From Magnaporthiopsis rhizophila (taxonomy: Eukaryota > Ascomycota > Sordariomycetes > Magnaporthales > Magnaporthaceae): a DNA stretch of 64,000 nt. Position numbers and translations under genes: made by a program. Location: contig PYSS01000015.1 of the NCBI GenBank assembly GCA_003049465.1, positions 14,807 through 78,806 on the forward strand, in the 5' to 3' direction. Each line of letters opens with the position of its first letter. The first letter of the stretch is position 1. Below are positions 1 through 10,540 of the stretch, one piece after another. The notes beneath the pieces were generated by a model. It had not been told where the DNA came from and ran no database searches. It saw nothing but the letters and a program-made list of their open reading frames with translations.

Positions 1-2911
1 TTTTTTTTTTTTTTTTTTGTTTGTTTGTTTCGCCACTTGCCCGCCCCAGCCTGATCACTGTAGCCATTTTACTAAATTACACAACGCCGAACAGCCTCGG
101 CGATAGCTTCTTCCTAAATGGCATCTCGTCCGGCGCTGCTGCCTATCCTGCGGCGTCGTTTGCCTCTTGGGGCTGCTCATCTCCCTCCTCTGCATATACA
201 CGCGTCGGTTCCGAAAACCTCATCTCAACTCAAGAACATCCTTGGCTCACCGCGAATAGCTAATCCCATCATCCTTGGCCCGCCTCGAATGGCGCTCCCG
301 CTATTTGCCACGCGAGCGCCCAGAGCGGCCTGGTTTCTGTCAGCAAGCGTTCTGTCCCATGCGGCTGATGATTGCCGGCGCTAAATCCATCCCGCTGTGG
401 TGGTTTTATTTTGTTTCTCACTACGAAGAAGGAGTTGTGAGGAGGTCAGGGCATGCCGCTTGTTTTTTCCTCTTCTCATCTTGCTCGCCTCCTTGGCCCT
501 GAAACACCCCACGTTGGATTCCCATGGGCGTTCGAACATGCAGGGATCCCAACAACCGACTGGCTGCTCCTCCATGCGGCCTCCTCCTGCACCGTCCATA
601 CTGCTGGCTCTGGACAGGGACCGCTACGGATGGATACACAAGTGTTTGAAGGATGGGAACCACGCGAGAGAAGATCTTGAGCCGCCGCTGCCATGTGGGC
701 ATGGATCCCGCAACTCCAAAAACAGCAAAACCAGCCACAACCTTTGTGTACCCCAAAATCCAGGAGTGGTGGCGAGCGCCACAGCTATATCTCATTTGTC
801 AAGCCTACTCCCGTAGCTGGAGATGAACCTTCGGGTGCCTCCTCGTGACCGAGATGTCGGTTATCATCTCACTAGGTAGTCGCTGCCGGATGGGACGTAT
901 GGGATGAGGGTGAGAATACACCCTCATAGGGGCTTCCCCGCTACGGCGTTTGATGCCGTCATGGAAAGCTAGCCTGCGCCCCTTATCCGCGGCTGTAATC
1001 CTATGCATGGAGGATTGTTTTTATTCACCCATTTGCTCTCCTCTACGGCGTCGTGCCTGGCTGTGTAACCGCATGCACAAACTCCTTCATGGGGGCTCTT
1101 TTTCGCCAGGAATTAGTGGGACTCTCATGGATTGGTCATATCGCATCTTGAGAGCATTTCAGTGAGTATCTTTGCCTCGTGCTGTTGTTGTATCTTGCCC
1201 ACACGCCCAGGCCAAGAGTAAACACTGTTGTCGGGGCCTCTGGGCTCCCAGCCCCTGAAATCCGTTCTCGCCTCCGCGCCTCTCACAACCCACAGCATGA
1301 TGCTTGCTTCCTAGACGGAGAGTCTCTTGGGGAATCTCGCAACGAGCCACCAGGACGACCGAGTGCATGCAGTAAACAGATTTCTTCGGTGGGCAAGACC
1401 TGCCATCTGGGCGGGCTATGAGTCGGGGAGAGGCTCTGATGTATCTGGCTGCCTGGTCACAGCATCTGGATGTGCGCGCCCTCCCAGGTATCATGCACAA
1501 GCCGGCGGCCATGGCCTGTCCGCCACGCTGTCTGAGCAAGAGAGAGGAGATGGGTGATCCCTGTCCACGCCACGTACAGCCGCGGACATCCCACCTTAAC
1601 GTCTAGCCGCTCAGGACAATAGACACGAGAACCGCCGAGGGTGCCAGCCATGCCTCATCCGTGCTTCCTCCGGCCACTCCCTCCCCTCCTCCTCCTTCTC
1701 CTCTTCCTCCTCTTCCTTGCCCCCCCCAGTCCTCAACACCCATCACGGCCACACAGACAACCAGAGTCGGGTGACGGCAGCCCAACCTCCGACGCAAAGA
1801 GGGGCGTGTGCGTCGCCCAGGAGCACACAAGCATCCCTCACCAGCGTGCCTATTGGTCCACAACATGCCCTCCACCCACCCTGTGCTCACAGTCTCACAG
1901 TTGTAGCCTGTTTTCCCTTGCGTCTCTCCCTCTTCCGCCGATCCCAAAGCCATCTATCCGCCCCTCCACCATTGTATCATGGCGCTGATAGACGCCACAG
2001 GCTTTACCTCCTCCTTTCTTGGCCAGGCCACCTCTCGGTCCCTCGTGGGATCACTTCATCGCAGCTCCTTCCCTTTGTCATTGCTCTGTAATCGGATATG
2101 CAATCCTCCTCCTCACGCCCCCTCCATGGCAACAGGAAGCATGCCGGAAGAGGAGGGGAAACACAACGCCTCTCCCGCGGGGTGGCGAGGGCGTGTGCCG
2201 CTGTTTCCACACTAGGACCCGGCGGAGCATGCTGCAGAGCAGCCAGAACCCCTCTCCTCTCATCTCACCTCCACTCCAATACCAGGTCTTGCCGCCATCG
2301 GGTGCACCCCATGGCCCAGCTCTGTCATCGCACGAGTGTAGATCCATCTATATCCGTCCTCCTCTTACACACACACCCCAGAAGGGTCACGCGCTCAAAA
2401 GGCGTGGTGTCGTGGCCTGGCCGTCCCCATGTTTTGAGATTTTGGCCAGAATAGAAACAAAAAAACAAACTACCTTTATTTGCCACCTGGCGAAGTGGCT
2501 CCCTCAGATGGCGCTCGACGCAGCCATCAAGTGCTGACCACATATGTCTCTCCGTCTCGCTGCATCTGCGCAATAGCTCCATGGGGGAGTGGATAGGGCC
2601 GAATATCGAGGCCCTGTTTCATGCGATCATCGTCTCCCTGTTCCATGACGGCGTGGAGAACTTTGAGCGTCGCCTTGGATAATGGGCTGTGGGATCTGTG
2701 GACGTTGCGGGAAAGGATAGGGGAAGTGTGACTCTCCACCCGCGAAAACCGCCAAACAGGGGCATAAGGCACTATGATGAGCCCGTTGTCATGTCGGCTA
2801 GCGTAATTCAGTAGTAGTAGGTGGTAGCAACATTTTGAATGTTCTATGGTAGTGACCAAGGTGCAGTGTACATAAATCTGCCTTTCTATGCATGCTTCTT
2901 GCCACAAAATA
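1..2911. other. Left-edge region without a supported gene
   Basis: The window opens with an 18-base T run followed by GTTT repeats. The rest holds only short overlapping reading frames of low complexity. A pyrimidine-rich stretch near 1675-1730 produces a false leucine-rich reading frame. The last part (about 2550-2911) is probably the 3' untranslated and terminator region of the RAD17-like gene, which ends at 2912. I see no splice-linked exon chain, tRNA or rRNA here. Confidence 0.6.
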
Positions 2912-5905
2912 TCAATCGTCCTCAATCTCATCGTCACTAAGCATCAGCTTCTGGACCTGCAAACCCCCAGGGAGCAGCAGTCCGTCATCGTCACCGCCAC
3001 CGCCGTCGTGGTGTCCCCCACCTCCTCCCCGCGCGGGGACTGCCCTCTTGGGCCGGATGGCGTTGCTCAGCCTCTTCCTCCTCCTACTCCCCGGGCTCAC
3101 CGGCTCCTCCGTCGGCCTGTCGGTCGCCCAGCTCTCGCCGCCGCCGTCACCACCGGCAACGTCCTCGTCCGCGCCCTGGGCGGCCTCGTCGTCGTCGTCG
3201 GCCAAGGCCTGGGCGCCGATGCCCTGGAACGAGACGACCTTCTCGAGATCCCGGAGGCCCATGGCAAGGAAGGACCCGCGGCGCTTCCGCGCCATGTGGG
3301 CCATGTAGGGCAGCCTCTCGAGGAGCATCTCCTTGCGGGCTGAGCTGCCCAGCGACAGGAGCGGCGCCGCCGGTTCCTCTTCGGTTTCTTTCTTTTTCTC
3401 AGCCGCCACCGGCCCTCGCTTCAAGTCGGTGCGGTTGGTCGCCCAGTCGCCCACGCTGCTGCTGGCACCGCCACCCGAGCCGCCCACCGGCCGCGGCTTT
3501 CTGAACGCCGAGGCGCCGCTACTAACGTTCTGGTGCCCAGCACCAGCACCTTTAGACGCAGCGCTCCCTGCTCCCAAGGGCCCCTCCTCGCCACTCACTA
3601 TCCGAGTGCTCCACATGTCCATGAGCGCCTCGAGCTCCTCTTTGGCGCGCCAGAGCTTGATGCTGGTCGGGAAGAACATCTTGTACTGATCGCCGCCGCC
3701 GCCGCCGTTTCTTGGATTGCCGTTTGCCGACTGGCGCTTGACCGGAGACGGCAGCGAAAACAACATCCCGCGTACAGCCACCTCGAACGCCATCTCGTCC
3801 TGCCGCAGCACGTGGCTGCCCACGTCCCGCCCGTAGTAGTTGCTGCCGCCCCTGCCGCCGAAGAAGATATCCCACGAGGGGCAGAGGAGGTCGCTGTCGG
3901 ACAGGAAGTCCAGGCAGCCGTTCATGTAGTCGACTGCCGAGTTATGATCCTGGGGCCCCGTCGCCTCGCATGACAGTGCGTAGTTCTCGTGCAGCGCCGA
4001 GATGAACGTGGACGTGTCCGTCCCGGTCTCGTCGATCAGCGTGTCCACAGAAACCAGCGACTGCTTCGGTCGAGAGTGGTGCGACATGTGCCTCGGCAGG
4101 CTCTCGACCTCGTAGCCCAGTGTCCCCGGCGCGTATGGTATGTCATCCCGTTTGTTGTAAACCACTTTTCCGACGGCATGGAATATCCCTAGGCTTGCCT
4201 CTCTTTGCGAGACGAGCTCAAGCGATTCCCTCTCGCCTTTCGTCATGGCCACGTCCCTAGCCCCCTTTTTGGGCTTTGTGAAAGTCACCTTGGCGCCCCA
4301 GTCTGCGTCGGTGTCACCCTTCAAGCACAGAAACTCCAAAGAAGAAATGGCGTTTCGAATGTCTCCAATCTCGCCAAGTTTCTTCAGCACCGTCGGGCCA
4401 GGCGTACGGCGCCGTCCCGACTTCCTAGCCTCCTTTTGGACAACAAGTTCGAGTGCTTTGAACAGAATGGAGGGCGCTATGGCGTTGAACTCTATTATAC
4501 CGGTCCCTGGGTGCCTTAGAATTTCAGGCCCCAGGAGCCGATGGGCGGTAAAACTGTCGGCCGACGCCGACGTCGTGGTTAACAGCGTCTCGGATATGAT
4601 CATGACCACGGGTATGACTGGTTCCTGTTGCGTCTGGTGTCCAAATGTAGCAAGAGAAGGCGTGTTCATGGCCAGGAACTGGAGTACCGCGCTCCGAAAC
4701 GAGGTCAGCGCAGAGGATGATCTCATGAAGGTGTTTGGAAACTCCTCAACCAGCATCAGCCTGCGAGTACGTGCATCCGTCGGACTATCCGAGGCCGGTC
4801 CACCAGCCGGCCGTCGAGGTGGCGGCGCCGGGCTGCCATCGTCATCCTCCAGATCGAGCTGCCCAAACCTGCCGCCTCTCCCCATAAACTCTTCAAACTG
4901 GGCAGCAGCGGACTGGTAGCGCTGCCCCGGCGCACTGTAAGAGCTCGTTGGGTTCCTCCACTCGAGCACCTCGCAACGCAGCTCCTTTGCCAGGAGCTGT
5001 AGCGTGGTTGTCTTCCCCGAGCCCGCCGCGCCCTTCAGAATCAACAGACGCTGCCGCATTCGGCCGTCCATGACATCCTCGAGCCACCTCCGCACGTCGG
5101 CCACCTTTTTCTTATGCACCGCCAGCTCCTCAAGGCTTGCCGGCCCGAACCGCTCGGACCACGGACGGAGGTCTTCCCCTCCGCCGTTTCCAGCAGCGCC
5201 GCCGCCTGACGTGCCGTTGGCGAGGCGCGGAGGCTTGCGGAACATATTGCTCGCAGCTGTTGAGGGCGGCAGACTAGAGCTTGGGGGCGCCGCCTGTTGC
5301 TGTTGCGGCTGTTGCAAGGAGCTGACATTGCCGCTGTCCCTGAACCGCTTGATCGCATTCCTGCCCACGATGCTGGCCAGGGCAGGCTTGCTCTCGGCCA
5401 CATTATCGTCGTCTCCGGAGATGGGGTCGCTGATGATGTCGTCGACGGGCGTGAGCGGCTTCGGTTCGGTCTTGGCGGCACGCTGAGCCTGTTTGGAGAA
5501 TAGCAGGAGCAGGTCCCCGTTCCTGCCCTTCTCCTCCACCATCTTGGTCTTCTTCCCCCGTTTCTCGGGGCTGGCGCTCGGGCTTTTCGTAGAGGCCTTG
5601 GAGGCGCGACCCCGGCTGCTCAGGAAGCTGGGCGGCGCGGCCGGTGCTGTGCCGGCGCCATTGGAGGCAGCCTTTTTGGACGCGGCGGCGGCAGCAGTGG
5701 CCGAGCGCGTTGTCGTTCTTCGTTTCGGGCTCGGGGGCGCAGCCGACGGTGAGTTTACGGCGGAGGGTTTCGTTGGCGACGGAATGAGGAAGTTCTTCAA
5801 GCTGTTCTTGCGCGGGGTGGTCTGCTGTGACTGCGGCTGAGGTTGTGCGTCGTCCTCGTCGGACTCGACGAGGTTGCGCTTGCGGCGCTTCGCAGGCGGC
5901 GCCAT
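2912..5905 (-). CDS. RAD17: RAD17-family checkpoint clamp loader
   Basis: This is a single uninterrupted frame of 997 residues. RAD17 (budding yeast Rad24) replaces the large RFC subunit and loads the 9-1-1 clamp at damaged DNA, activating the checkpoint kinase cascade in the nucleus. The N-terminal 240 residues are basic, Ser/Pro-rich and probably disordered. The RPWSERFGP motif near residue 247 marks the start of the clamp-loader AAA+ domain. The Walker A motif GAAGSGKTT is at about 292-300. The Walker B-like segment LMLVEEFPN at about 383-391 carries the Glu-Glu pair typical of the RAD17 branch. A Gly/Asp-rich C-terminus ends in an acidic SDDEIEDD tail. The length is at the long end for the family because of low-complexity insertions (for example 345-380). 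Family assignment is firm; the symbol follows the fission yeast and animal name. Confidence 0.93.
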   Translation of the reverse strand: MAPPAKRRKRNLVESDEDDAQPQPQSQQTTPRKNSLKNFLIPSPTKPSAVNSPSAAPPSPKRRTTTRSATAAAAASKKAASNGAGTAPAAPPSFLSSRGRASKASTKSPSASPEKRGKKTKMVEEKGRNGDLLLLFSKQAQRAAKTEPKPLTPVDDIISDPISGDDDNVAESKPALASIVGRNAIKRFRDSGNVSSLQQPQQQQAAPPSSSLPPSTAASNMFRKPPRLANGTSGGGAAGNGGGEDLRPWSERFGPASLEELAVHKKKVADVRRWLEDVMDGRMRQRLLILKGAAGSGKTTTLQLLAKELRCEVLEWRNPTSSYSAPGQRYQSAAAQFEEFMGRGGRFGQLDLEDDDGSPAPPPRRPAGGPASDSPTDARTRRLMLVEEFPNTFMRSSSALTSFRSAVLQFLAMNTPSLATFGHQTQQEPVIPVVMIISETLLTTTSASADSFTAHRLLGPEILRHPGTGIIEFNAIAPSILFKALELVVQKEARKSGRRRTPGPTVLKKLGEIGDIRNAISSLEFLCLKGDTDADWGAKVTFTKPKKGARDVAMTKGERESLELVSQREASLGIFHAVGKVVYNKRDDIPYAPGTLGYEVESLPRHMSHHSRPKQSLVSVDTLIDETGTDTSTFISALHENYALSCEATGPQDHNSAVDYMNGCLDFLSDSDLLCPSWDIFFGGRGGSNYYGRDVGSHVLRQDEMAFEVAVRGMLFSLPSPVKRQSANGNPRNGGGGGDQYKMFFPTSIKLWRAKEELEALMDMWSTRIVSGEEGPLGAGSAASKGAGAGHQNVSSGASAFRKPRPVGGSGGGASSSVGDWATNRTDLKRGPVAAEKKKETEEEPAAPLLSLGSSARKEMLLERLPYMAHMARKRRGSFLAMGLRDLEKVVSFQGIGAQALADDDDEAAQGADEDVAGGDGGGESWATDRPTEEPVSPGSRRRKRLSNAIRPKRAVPARGGGGGHHDGGGGDDDGLLLPGGLQVQKLMLSDDEIEDD

Positions 5906-6408
5906 TGCGGAGCTGGGCTGGTCATTTGCCGCAGCAGTGGGACCCTACATCTGCTGCCTTGTCGTCGCTGAGGCAGGCAGCAGGCAGGCAGGCAGGCATG
6001 AATTCGCACGAACAGCAGGGCTGGGTCTATCTCAGGGAGATGGTTACGGAGTGGGAACTTGGGCGGGATTCACACAGTTTGACGTTGGAGCAGGCTACAG
6101 AAAGCTGGAAACCATCGAACGTGCAGCAAAGGTGGGGCCGACCATCCATCACGACAGGGGCTAAACACCTTTGATTGGCAGGTGCCATACCTGGCCTCCC
6201 CAGACCACTCCATGTGGGGCCTGCATCGGGACTCGGCCCCCACTGTGGAAATAGCGATATCTGGGTATGACGAGCATGGATTTTTGGTGATCGATTTGCT
6301 GGAGTTGGACCCATCCACATTGGCCGACAATGGAATCTGACATTTTGACCATAACAGGATAAACAGACGCAATCACTTTTCCTTCCTAATGATCCATTAC
6401 GTTCCACG
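5906..6408. other. Intergenic: RAD17 5' region and questin-oxidase-like 3' region
   Basis: This 503-bp spacer lies between two minus-strand genes. It includes a CAGG-type short tandem repeat at about 5971-5998, just upstream of the RAD17 start, probably in its promoter or 5' UTR. I see no other feature. Confidence 0.6.
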
Positions 6409-7815
6409 TCAGAACACCCAGCCCTCGAAGTCGTCAACAAACCTAACGGCAGCATTTAAATAGCGATTGTGAACATCGCCCCATGTCCGCGAAGCCTCCT
6501 TCATGGAACGAACAGCTGTGGACGAATAGGGTTAGCAAAAGGACCAACACCAAGGTTTGGGGTCGTCGTAAATTACACAGTAAAACTCACCCTTGACAAA
6601 GTGGGCATCGGTCGAAAACCTCGACTTCAGCGCGTGCCCTTCCACATACGCCCAGCTCTGGGTCGTGACCGGCACCCGGTCTCGATCGATCTTGGGCCGG
6701 AGCATGGCGATGTAGACGGCCAGGACCAGCAGCCACCACTGGCGAACGACGCTGACGTGGAACCTGACGGGCACGTGCGGCAGCAGGACCCGCACGGCGT
6801 GGCTGCTGGTCAGGAGGTGCACGATGAAGAAGCTGTACGAGTGGGTGCCCGGGGCGACGGTGGCCGTCAGCAGGTCGACGGCCAGCTCCTGCGACTCGCG
6901 GAACCGCGCCACCGGGTCATCGCCCAGGTCCCAGGCGTTCCAGTACTCGAGCAAGAGCGCCTCGTGCTTCTCGAAGATGGGTTTGATGTTTGCGAACCCG
7001 GGCTCGTCAAAGAGCCCGTCGAACCGCTCGTCGGCCGCGAGCCGCTCCACCAGCTCGGCCGGTGATCCCGACGTAAAGGGCGCGGGCTTTGTATACGACG
7101 GGTCGTCGCTGTACCGGTGCAGGTGGTCGTGCTGCACTGCGGCCAGCGCAAGGGCCTCGATAGCGATCTCCCGGCTGTCCATCTCAAAGGCATAGCCGAG
7201 GTGGATCAACGGGTGGCTCACTACGATGTCGTTGTGTGTAAGTACACGTATGTCACGGGACTAGATAGGTCCCTGGGTAGCACGCGCAGCCAATTACAAA
7301 GGGTCAGTGCTGTGTATCTTACGCCCGCCGATGAGACCATTGACAAGCGGCTCGTCGCCCCCAAACATGTACTGGGCGACGACTTTCTTCCAGTCGTAGG
7401 CATGATCAAAGGCCAAGTTGTCCTCGAAGAAGTCGATGTAGGCCCTCTGGTAGTGCTTGTCTCCGAGAAAGTCGCGCCAGTCGTCCTTTGTGATTTCGGC
7501 GGGCGAGTCCTGCCAGGGCTCGAGCTCCTTCGCCTCGACGTCGTAGATGTGGTGCAGCTGGGCCGCATCGGCGCCCAGCAGATACGCCGAGCACAGGATA
7601 TGGGCCATGTGGTTGTCAAACTGCAGGTTGTGGTAGACGATGGAGTGGTTCACGTGATTGGCCCGGAGCAAGTGCTTCAGCGTCCGCGGGCGCTTCTCCG
7701 CCGCCGTCTCGACATTGTGCACCTCGACCGGCTCCAGTTTGATCTCACGGGCTGTCCCGTCCGTTACCACCAGGCGGTTGACCAGGGGCACGTACGAGAG
7801 CAACGTCGACGCCAT
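6409..7815 (-). CDS. Questin-oxidase-like protein (DUF4243 family), three exons
   Basis: Exons are 7323-7815, 6591-7220 and 6409-6515, with introns of 102 nt (donor GTAAGA, acceptor CGTAG) and 75 nt (donor GTGAGT, CTAAC branch site, acceptor CACAG). The spliced protein is 409 residues. Joining exons restores family motifs: LIGGLSHPLIHLGYAFE across intron 1 and HFVKAVRSMKEA across intron 2. The protein is intracellular, with no signal peptide. Conserved His-rich segments include YHNLQFDNHMAHILCSAYLLG and the post-intron HPLIHLGYAFE. Members of this family include questin oxidase and AflY, which carry out Baeyer-Villiger-type ring opening in anthraquinone or aflatoxin-type pathways. Many genomes also hold solitary members of unknown substrate. 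No polyketide synthase or tailoring enzyme is adjacent, so a role in secondary metabolism cannot be assumed. Confidence 0.9.
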
Positions 7816-8983
7816 CTTTCGGCGTATGTGGGTCGCCGTTTTGTTGAGTTTTGGAGGATCGAAGAGAATTCCAGACAGAAGCTCGAAGCCGCCCGGTCAT
7901 CAGAACGGACGCATGGGCGCTTTTGAGTCGAGCAATGTGCGGTGATGTAATGGTTATGATCGTACGTCACAGCAATGAGGGGAAGCTTGTCTCGGAGTCT
8001 CGGGACGGCACCTGTGTCCGTTCGTCAACAAAAAGCTGCGAGCTTTGACGAGATTGATGGTGTTGAAATTGCGGGGTGTGCATTTATTAGGCATTTGCCA
8101 CCCAAGTCCCCCCATCAATTGGAGCCAAACGGTCCACCAGCGAACGCTGACTTTGTACCGCCTGTGACAAACGATCTGCCCTACAATGCACAGTTATGCA
8201 ACAACTTCTATCATTCTCAGCCCAAACCGACATCAGCGGAAAGGGGATTAGCCTGAAAGACGACTGGGCTCCGCGTTAGCACAATTTCACCGCTCGGTTG
8301 GCTCTGGTGGCTCTCCACGTATGGCTGGGCTTGACGATCGAGAAAGCAGACCGGTAAGCTCAACAGGGCACCTCACTTTAGCATAAGGAGTCTACCTTTA
8401 ACAGCTAGTCAAAAAGCCCGGAGGTATTTAGGTGCAGGCAGCAAACCCCAGAATATTCGAGTGTGCGAGCAATCGAGAGATTCAACTTAGATGATATGCC
8501 TTGTGTGTGTATAAATAAGCTTTTAATGGTGACGATGCACTAGGACCTACCTAATATCAGACTCTAAGCTTTTATTCACTCCGGAGGCGGTCTACGTCAT
8601 CCGAGAATCCGCTGCCATCGTACAGAGGCCCGGTTAAAGCTCCGAGTATCTAGCTGTGGTGGTGGTGTTGGCGGTATGCCTGCCGCTTGATTGCGAATTG
8701 TTGTGCTGCGCACTTTCGTACTAGGCCCTACTGGCAGGTAGCCCAGCAAATTGTCTCGCCGACATGACCGAAGTGTCTGAGGGGTGAGGACGGGGGAAAG
8801 TTCGCGGGGGAAGATCTTGCCTCAACCAGTTTAGGTCCTGGCAAACCTATGCAAACTTTGGCTCGGCGAAGTCCACGATGTACCCTTTCACATGCATAGC
8901 GAGAAGGATTTTGCGTTGTTGCTCAAAAAGCTATTGATAGCCGTGCGACACACCTGGGAAACCCCCCGAACAAGCCTCAAAGC
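7816..8983. other. Intergenic, 1.17 kb
   Basis: This lies between two minus-strand genes. It should contain the promoter of the questin-oxidase-like gene and the 3' end of the coiled-coil gene. Only short unlinked reading frames are present, and I recognise no RNA gene or repeat. Confidence 0.5.
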
Positions 8984-10540
8984 TCACTCTGCGGGACCAA
9001 AGTACTTCATAAGGCCTCGTTTCCTCTTCTCCGCTTTGGTCTTGGCTATGGCCTCGGCCTGCTCCCGTTGCCGCTCCTCAAACTCTCGCATCTCCTTTTC
9101 CACCTTTTCCCGGGCCTCAAGCTCAATTAGCCTCATGGTTTCCTCGTGATGCCTCTGGCGCTCGGCCTCGGCCTTCCGTTCCGTTTCAAATCGCTCTCTG
9201 GCAGCCCTTTCAGAGTCGACCTTGGCTTTTTCGATAGCTACTTCCTGCGCCATCCTCATGTCCTCCATGCGCCTTTTGAAAGCCTCCTCGACCTTCTGTC
9301 GTATCTTGTCTTCTGTCGCGGCCCGTTCGGCAGCAGCTTTTTGGTTATCCTTCTCAGCCTTGAGAGCATCCAGCTGTGCCTTCATGGCTTCCAGCCTCGG
9401 ATCCGGCTGCGGTGGCGGAGGCGGCATCATGAGGTAGCGTCTCCTTTGCGGCCCAAATTGGTACATTAGCCCCAGGTTGTGCATATGCGTAAGAGTCGGG
9501 CGGGGGCACGCCGGCGGATCGAGCGTCGTCGAAAGTGCGAGGTCCAGTGCCTTGATATCCAGGGCTGTCGAAGCCGCCGGATCCGAAGGGGCCCCGCCTG
9601 TTGGTGCCGTCATCGGACGACTCGCTATTTTCCGTGTGCGCGCCTGATTCCGAGGACACTCCATCACTAGCTAGCGCGGGCATATCCTGGGCCTGGGCTC
9701 GGTTGACAACTTTGAGCGCAAAGCCGGAAACCATCCCCTGGAGCCGGATGTGGTCGGCAATTTTGACAAACTGATCGTTCGGAATTGTGAGACCAACTTC
9801 GAAATCAGATGGCAAAGTTTGGTATGCTTGCACCTCCGTTTCCTCTGACCCCTCCCCGTTTGCCTGTATGACGGTTGAGGCGATGCTTTCTTTTCCGTCA
9901 TTTTCCAGTTCTCGCCCAGCGTGCCTGGTCTGGTAGGCCATTTCGGCTTTTTGATCTCGATATTCAGCGCGCATAAAAGTCGTTCGAGTCTGCTCTGACT
10001 GCGAAACCTTGCATTGGATCTCTTCGTGCATGGATTCCCTAAATAAAATACAATTAGCTCTAAAAAAGCACCACATACCTTCCCTCCCTTACTTACTTGA
10101 AGTCATTGCCGTCCATAAATCGAATAGTGCAAATGTACATGCTCAAAGTCAACTTGAGCGAGTCCAATGCTGCCATTTTTGTGGTCAGTTTGGGTTTGGC
10201 AAGCAGCCATCTCAAGCGTTGCCTAGGACTGAACTCCCTCCCGCCGCGGGAAATAGGCGCTATGCATTCGTTGATATCGTCGATTTCGACCTGGCATTGA
10301 GCAATAATTTTTTGAACGACTTGCAACTGCGTCTTTAGTGATGTTGCCATTGGCGTTTAGTAGTCGAACCTTTCGCTCGTCGAGGATCCAAGCAACGGCT
10401 TGGGTGTTTGTGGCAATAGCTCTCAACTGGGGGCCGACGGTGCCAAACTCCTCGGCGATAGTTGAAATCGTAGGGGATATTTTGAACCCCGTCGCCGCGA
10501 TCGCGGTAATGGCCGACACCAGGCCGACTACTTCCGCCAT
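8984..10540 (-). CDS. Coiled-coil protein with fungal NLR-type N-terminal domain
   Basis: Exons are 10370-10540, 10097-10326, 9465-10038 and 8984-9406. The last two introns are each 58 nt with good junctions (GTAAGT..TTTAG; GTACCA..CGCAG). The first junction, 10327-10369, would be an unusually short 43-nt intron with a poor donor (GTTCGA). A one-base frameshift is the alternative (see findings). With the intron the protein is 465 residues. Residues 1-60 (MAEVVGLVSAITAIAATGF and following) resemble the helical domain found at the N-terminus of fungal STAND/NLR and PigL-like proteins, often involved in self/non-self recognition. Residues from about 325 on form a long charged coiled coil rich in Glu, Lys and Ala, ending in KRKRGLMKYFGPAE. 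No NTPase domain or repeat sensor follows, so this is not a complete NLR. Function is unknown. Confidence 0.75.

Noticed and set aside
1641..1988. Leucine-rich frame resembling a secretory signal
   Set aside because: Produced by a CT-rich tract; the rest has no protein character and no partner exon.
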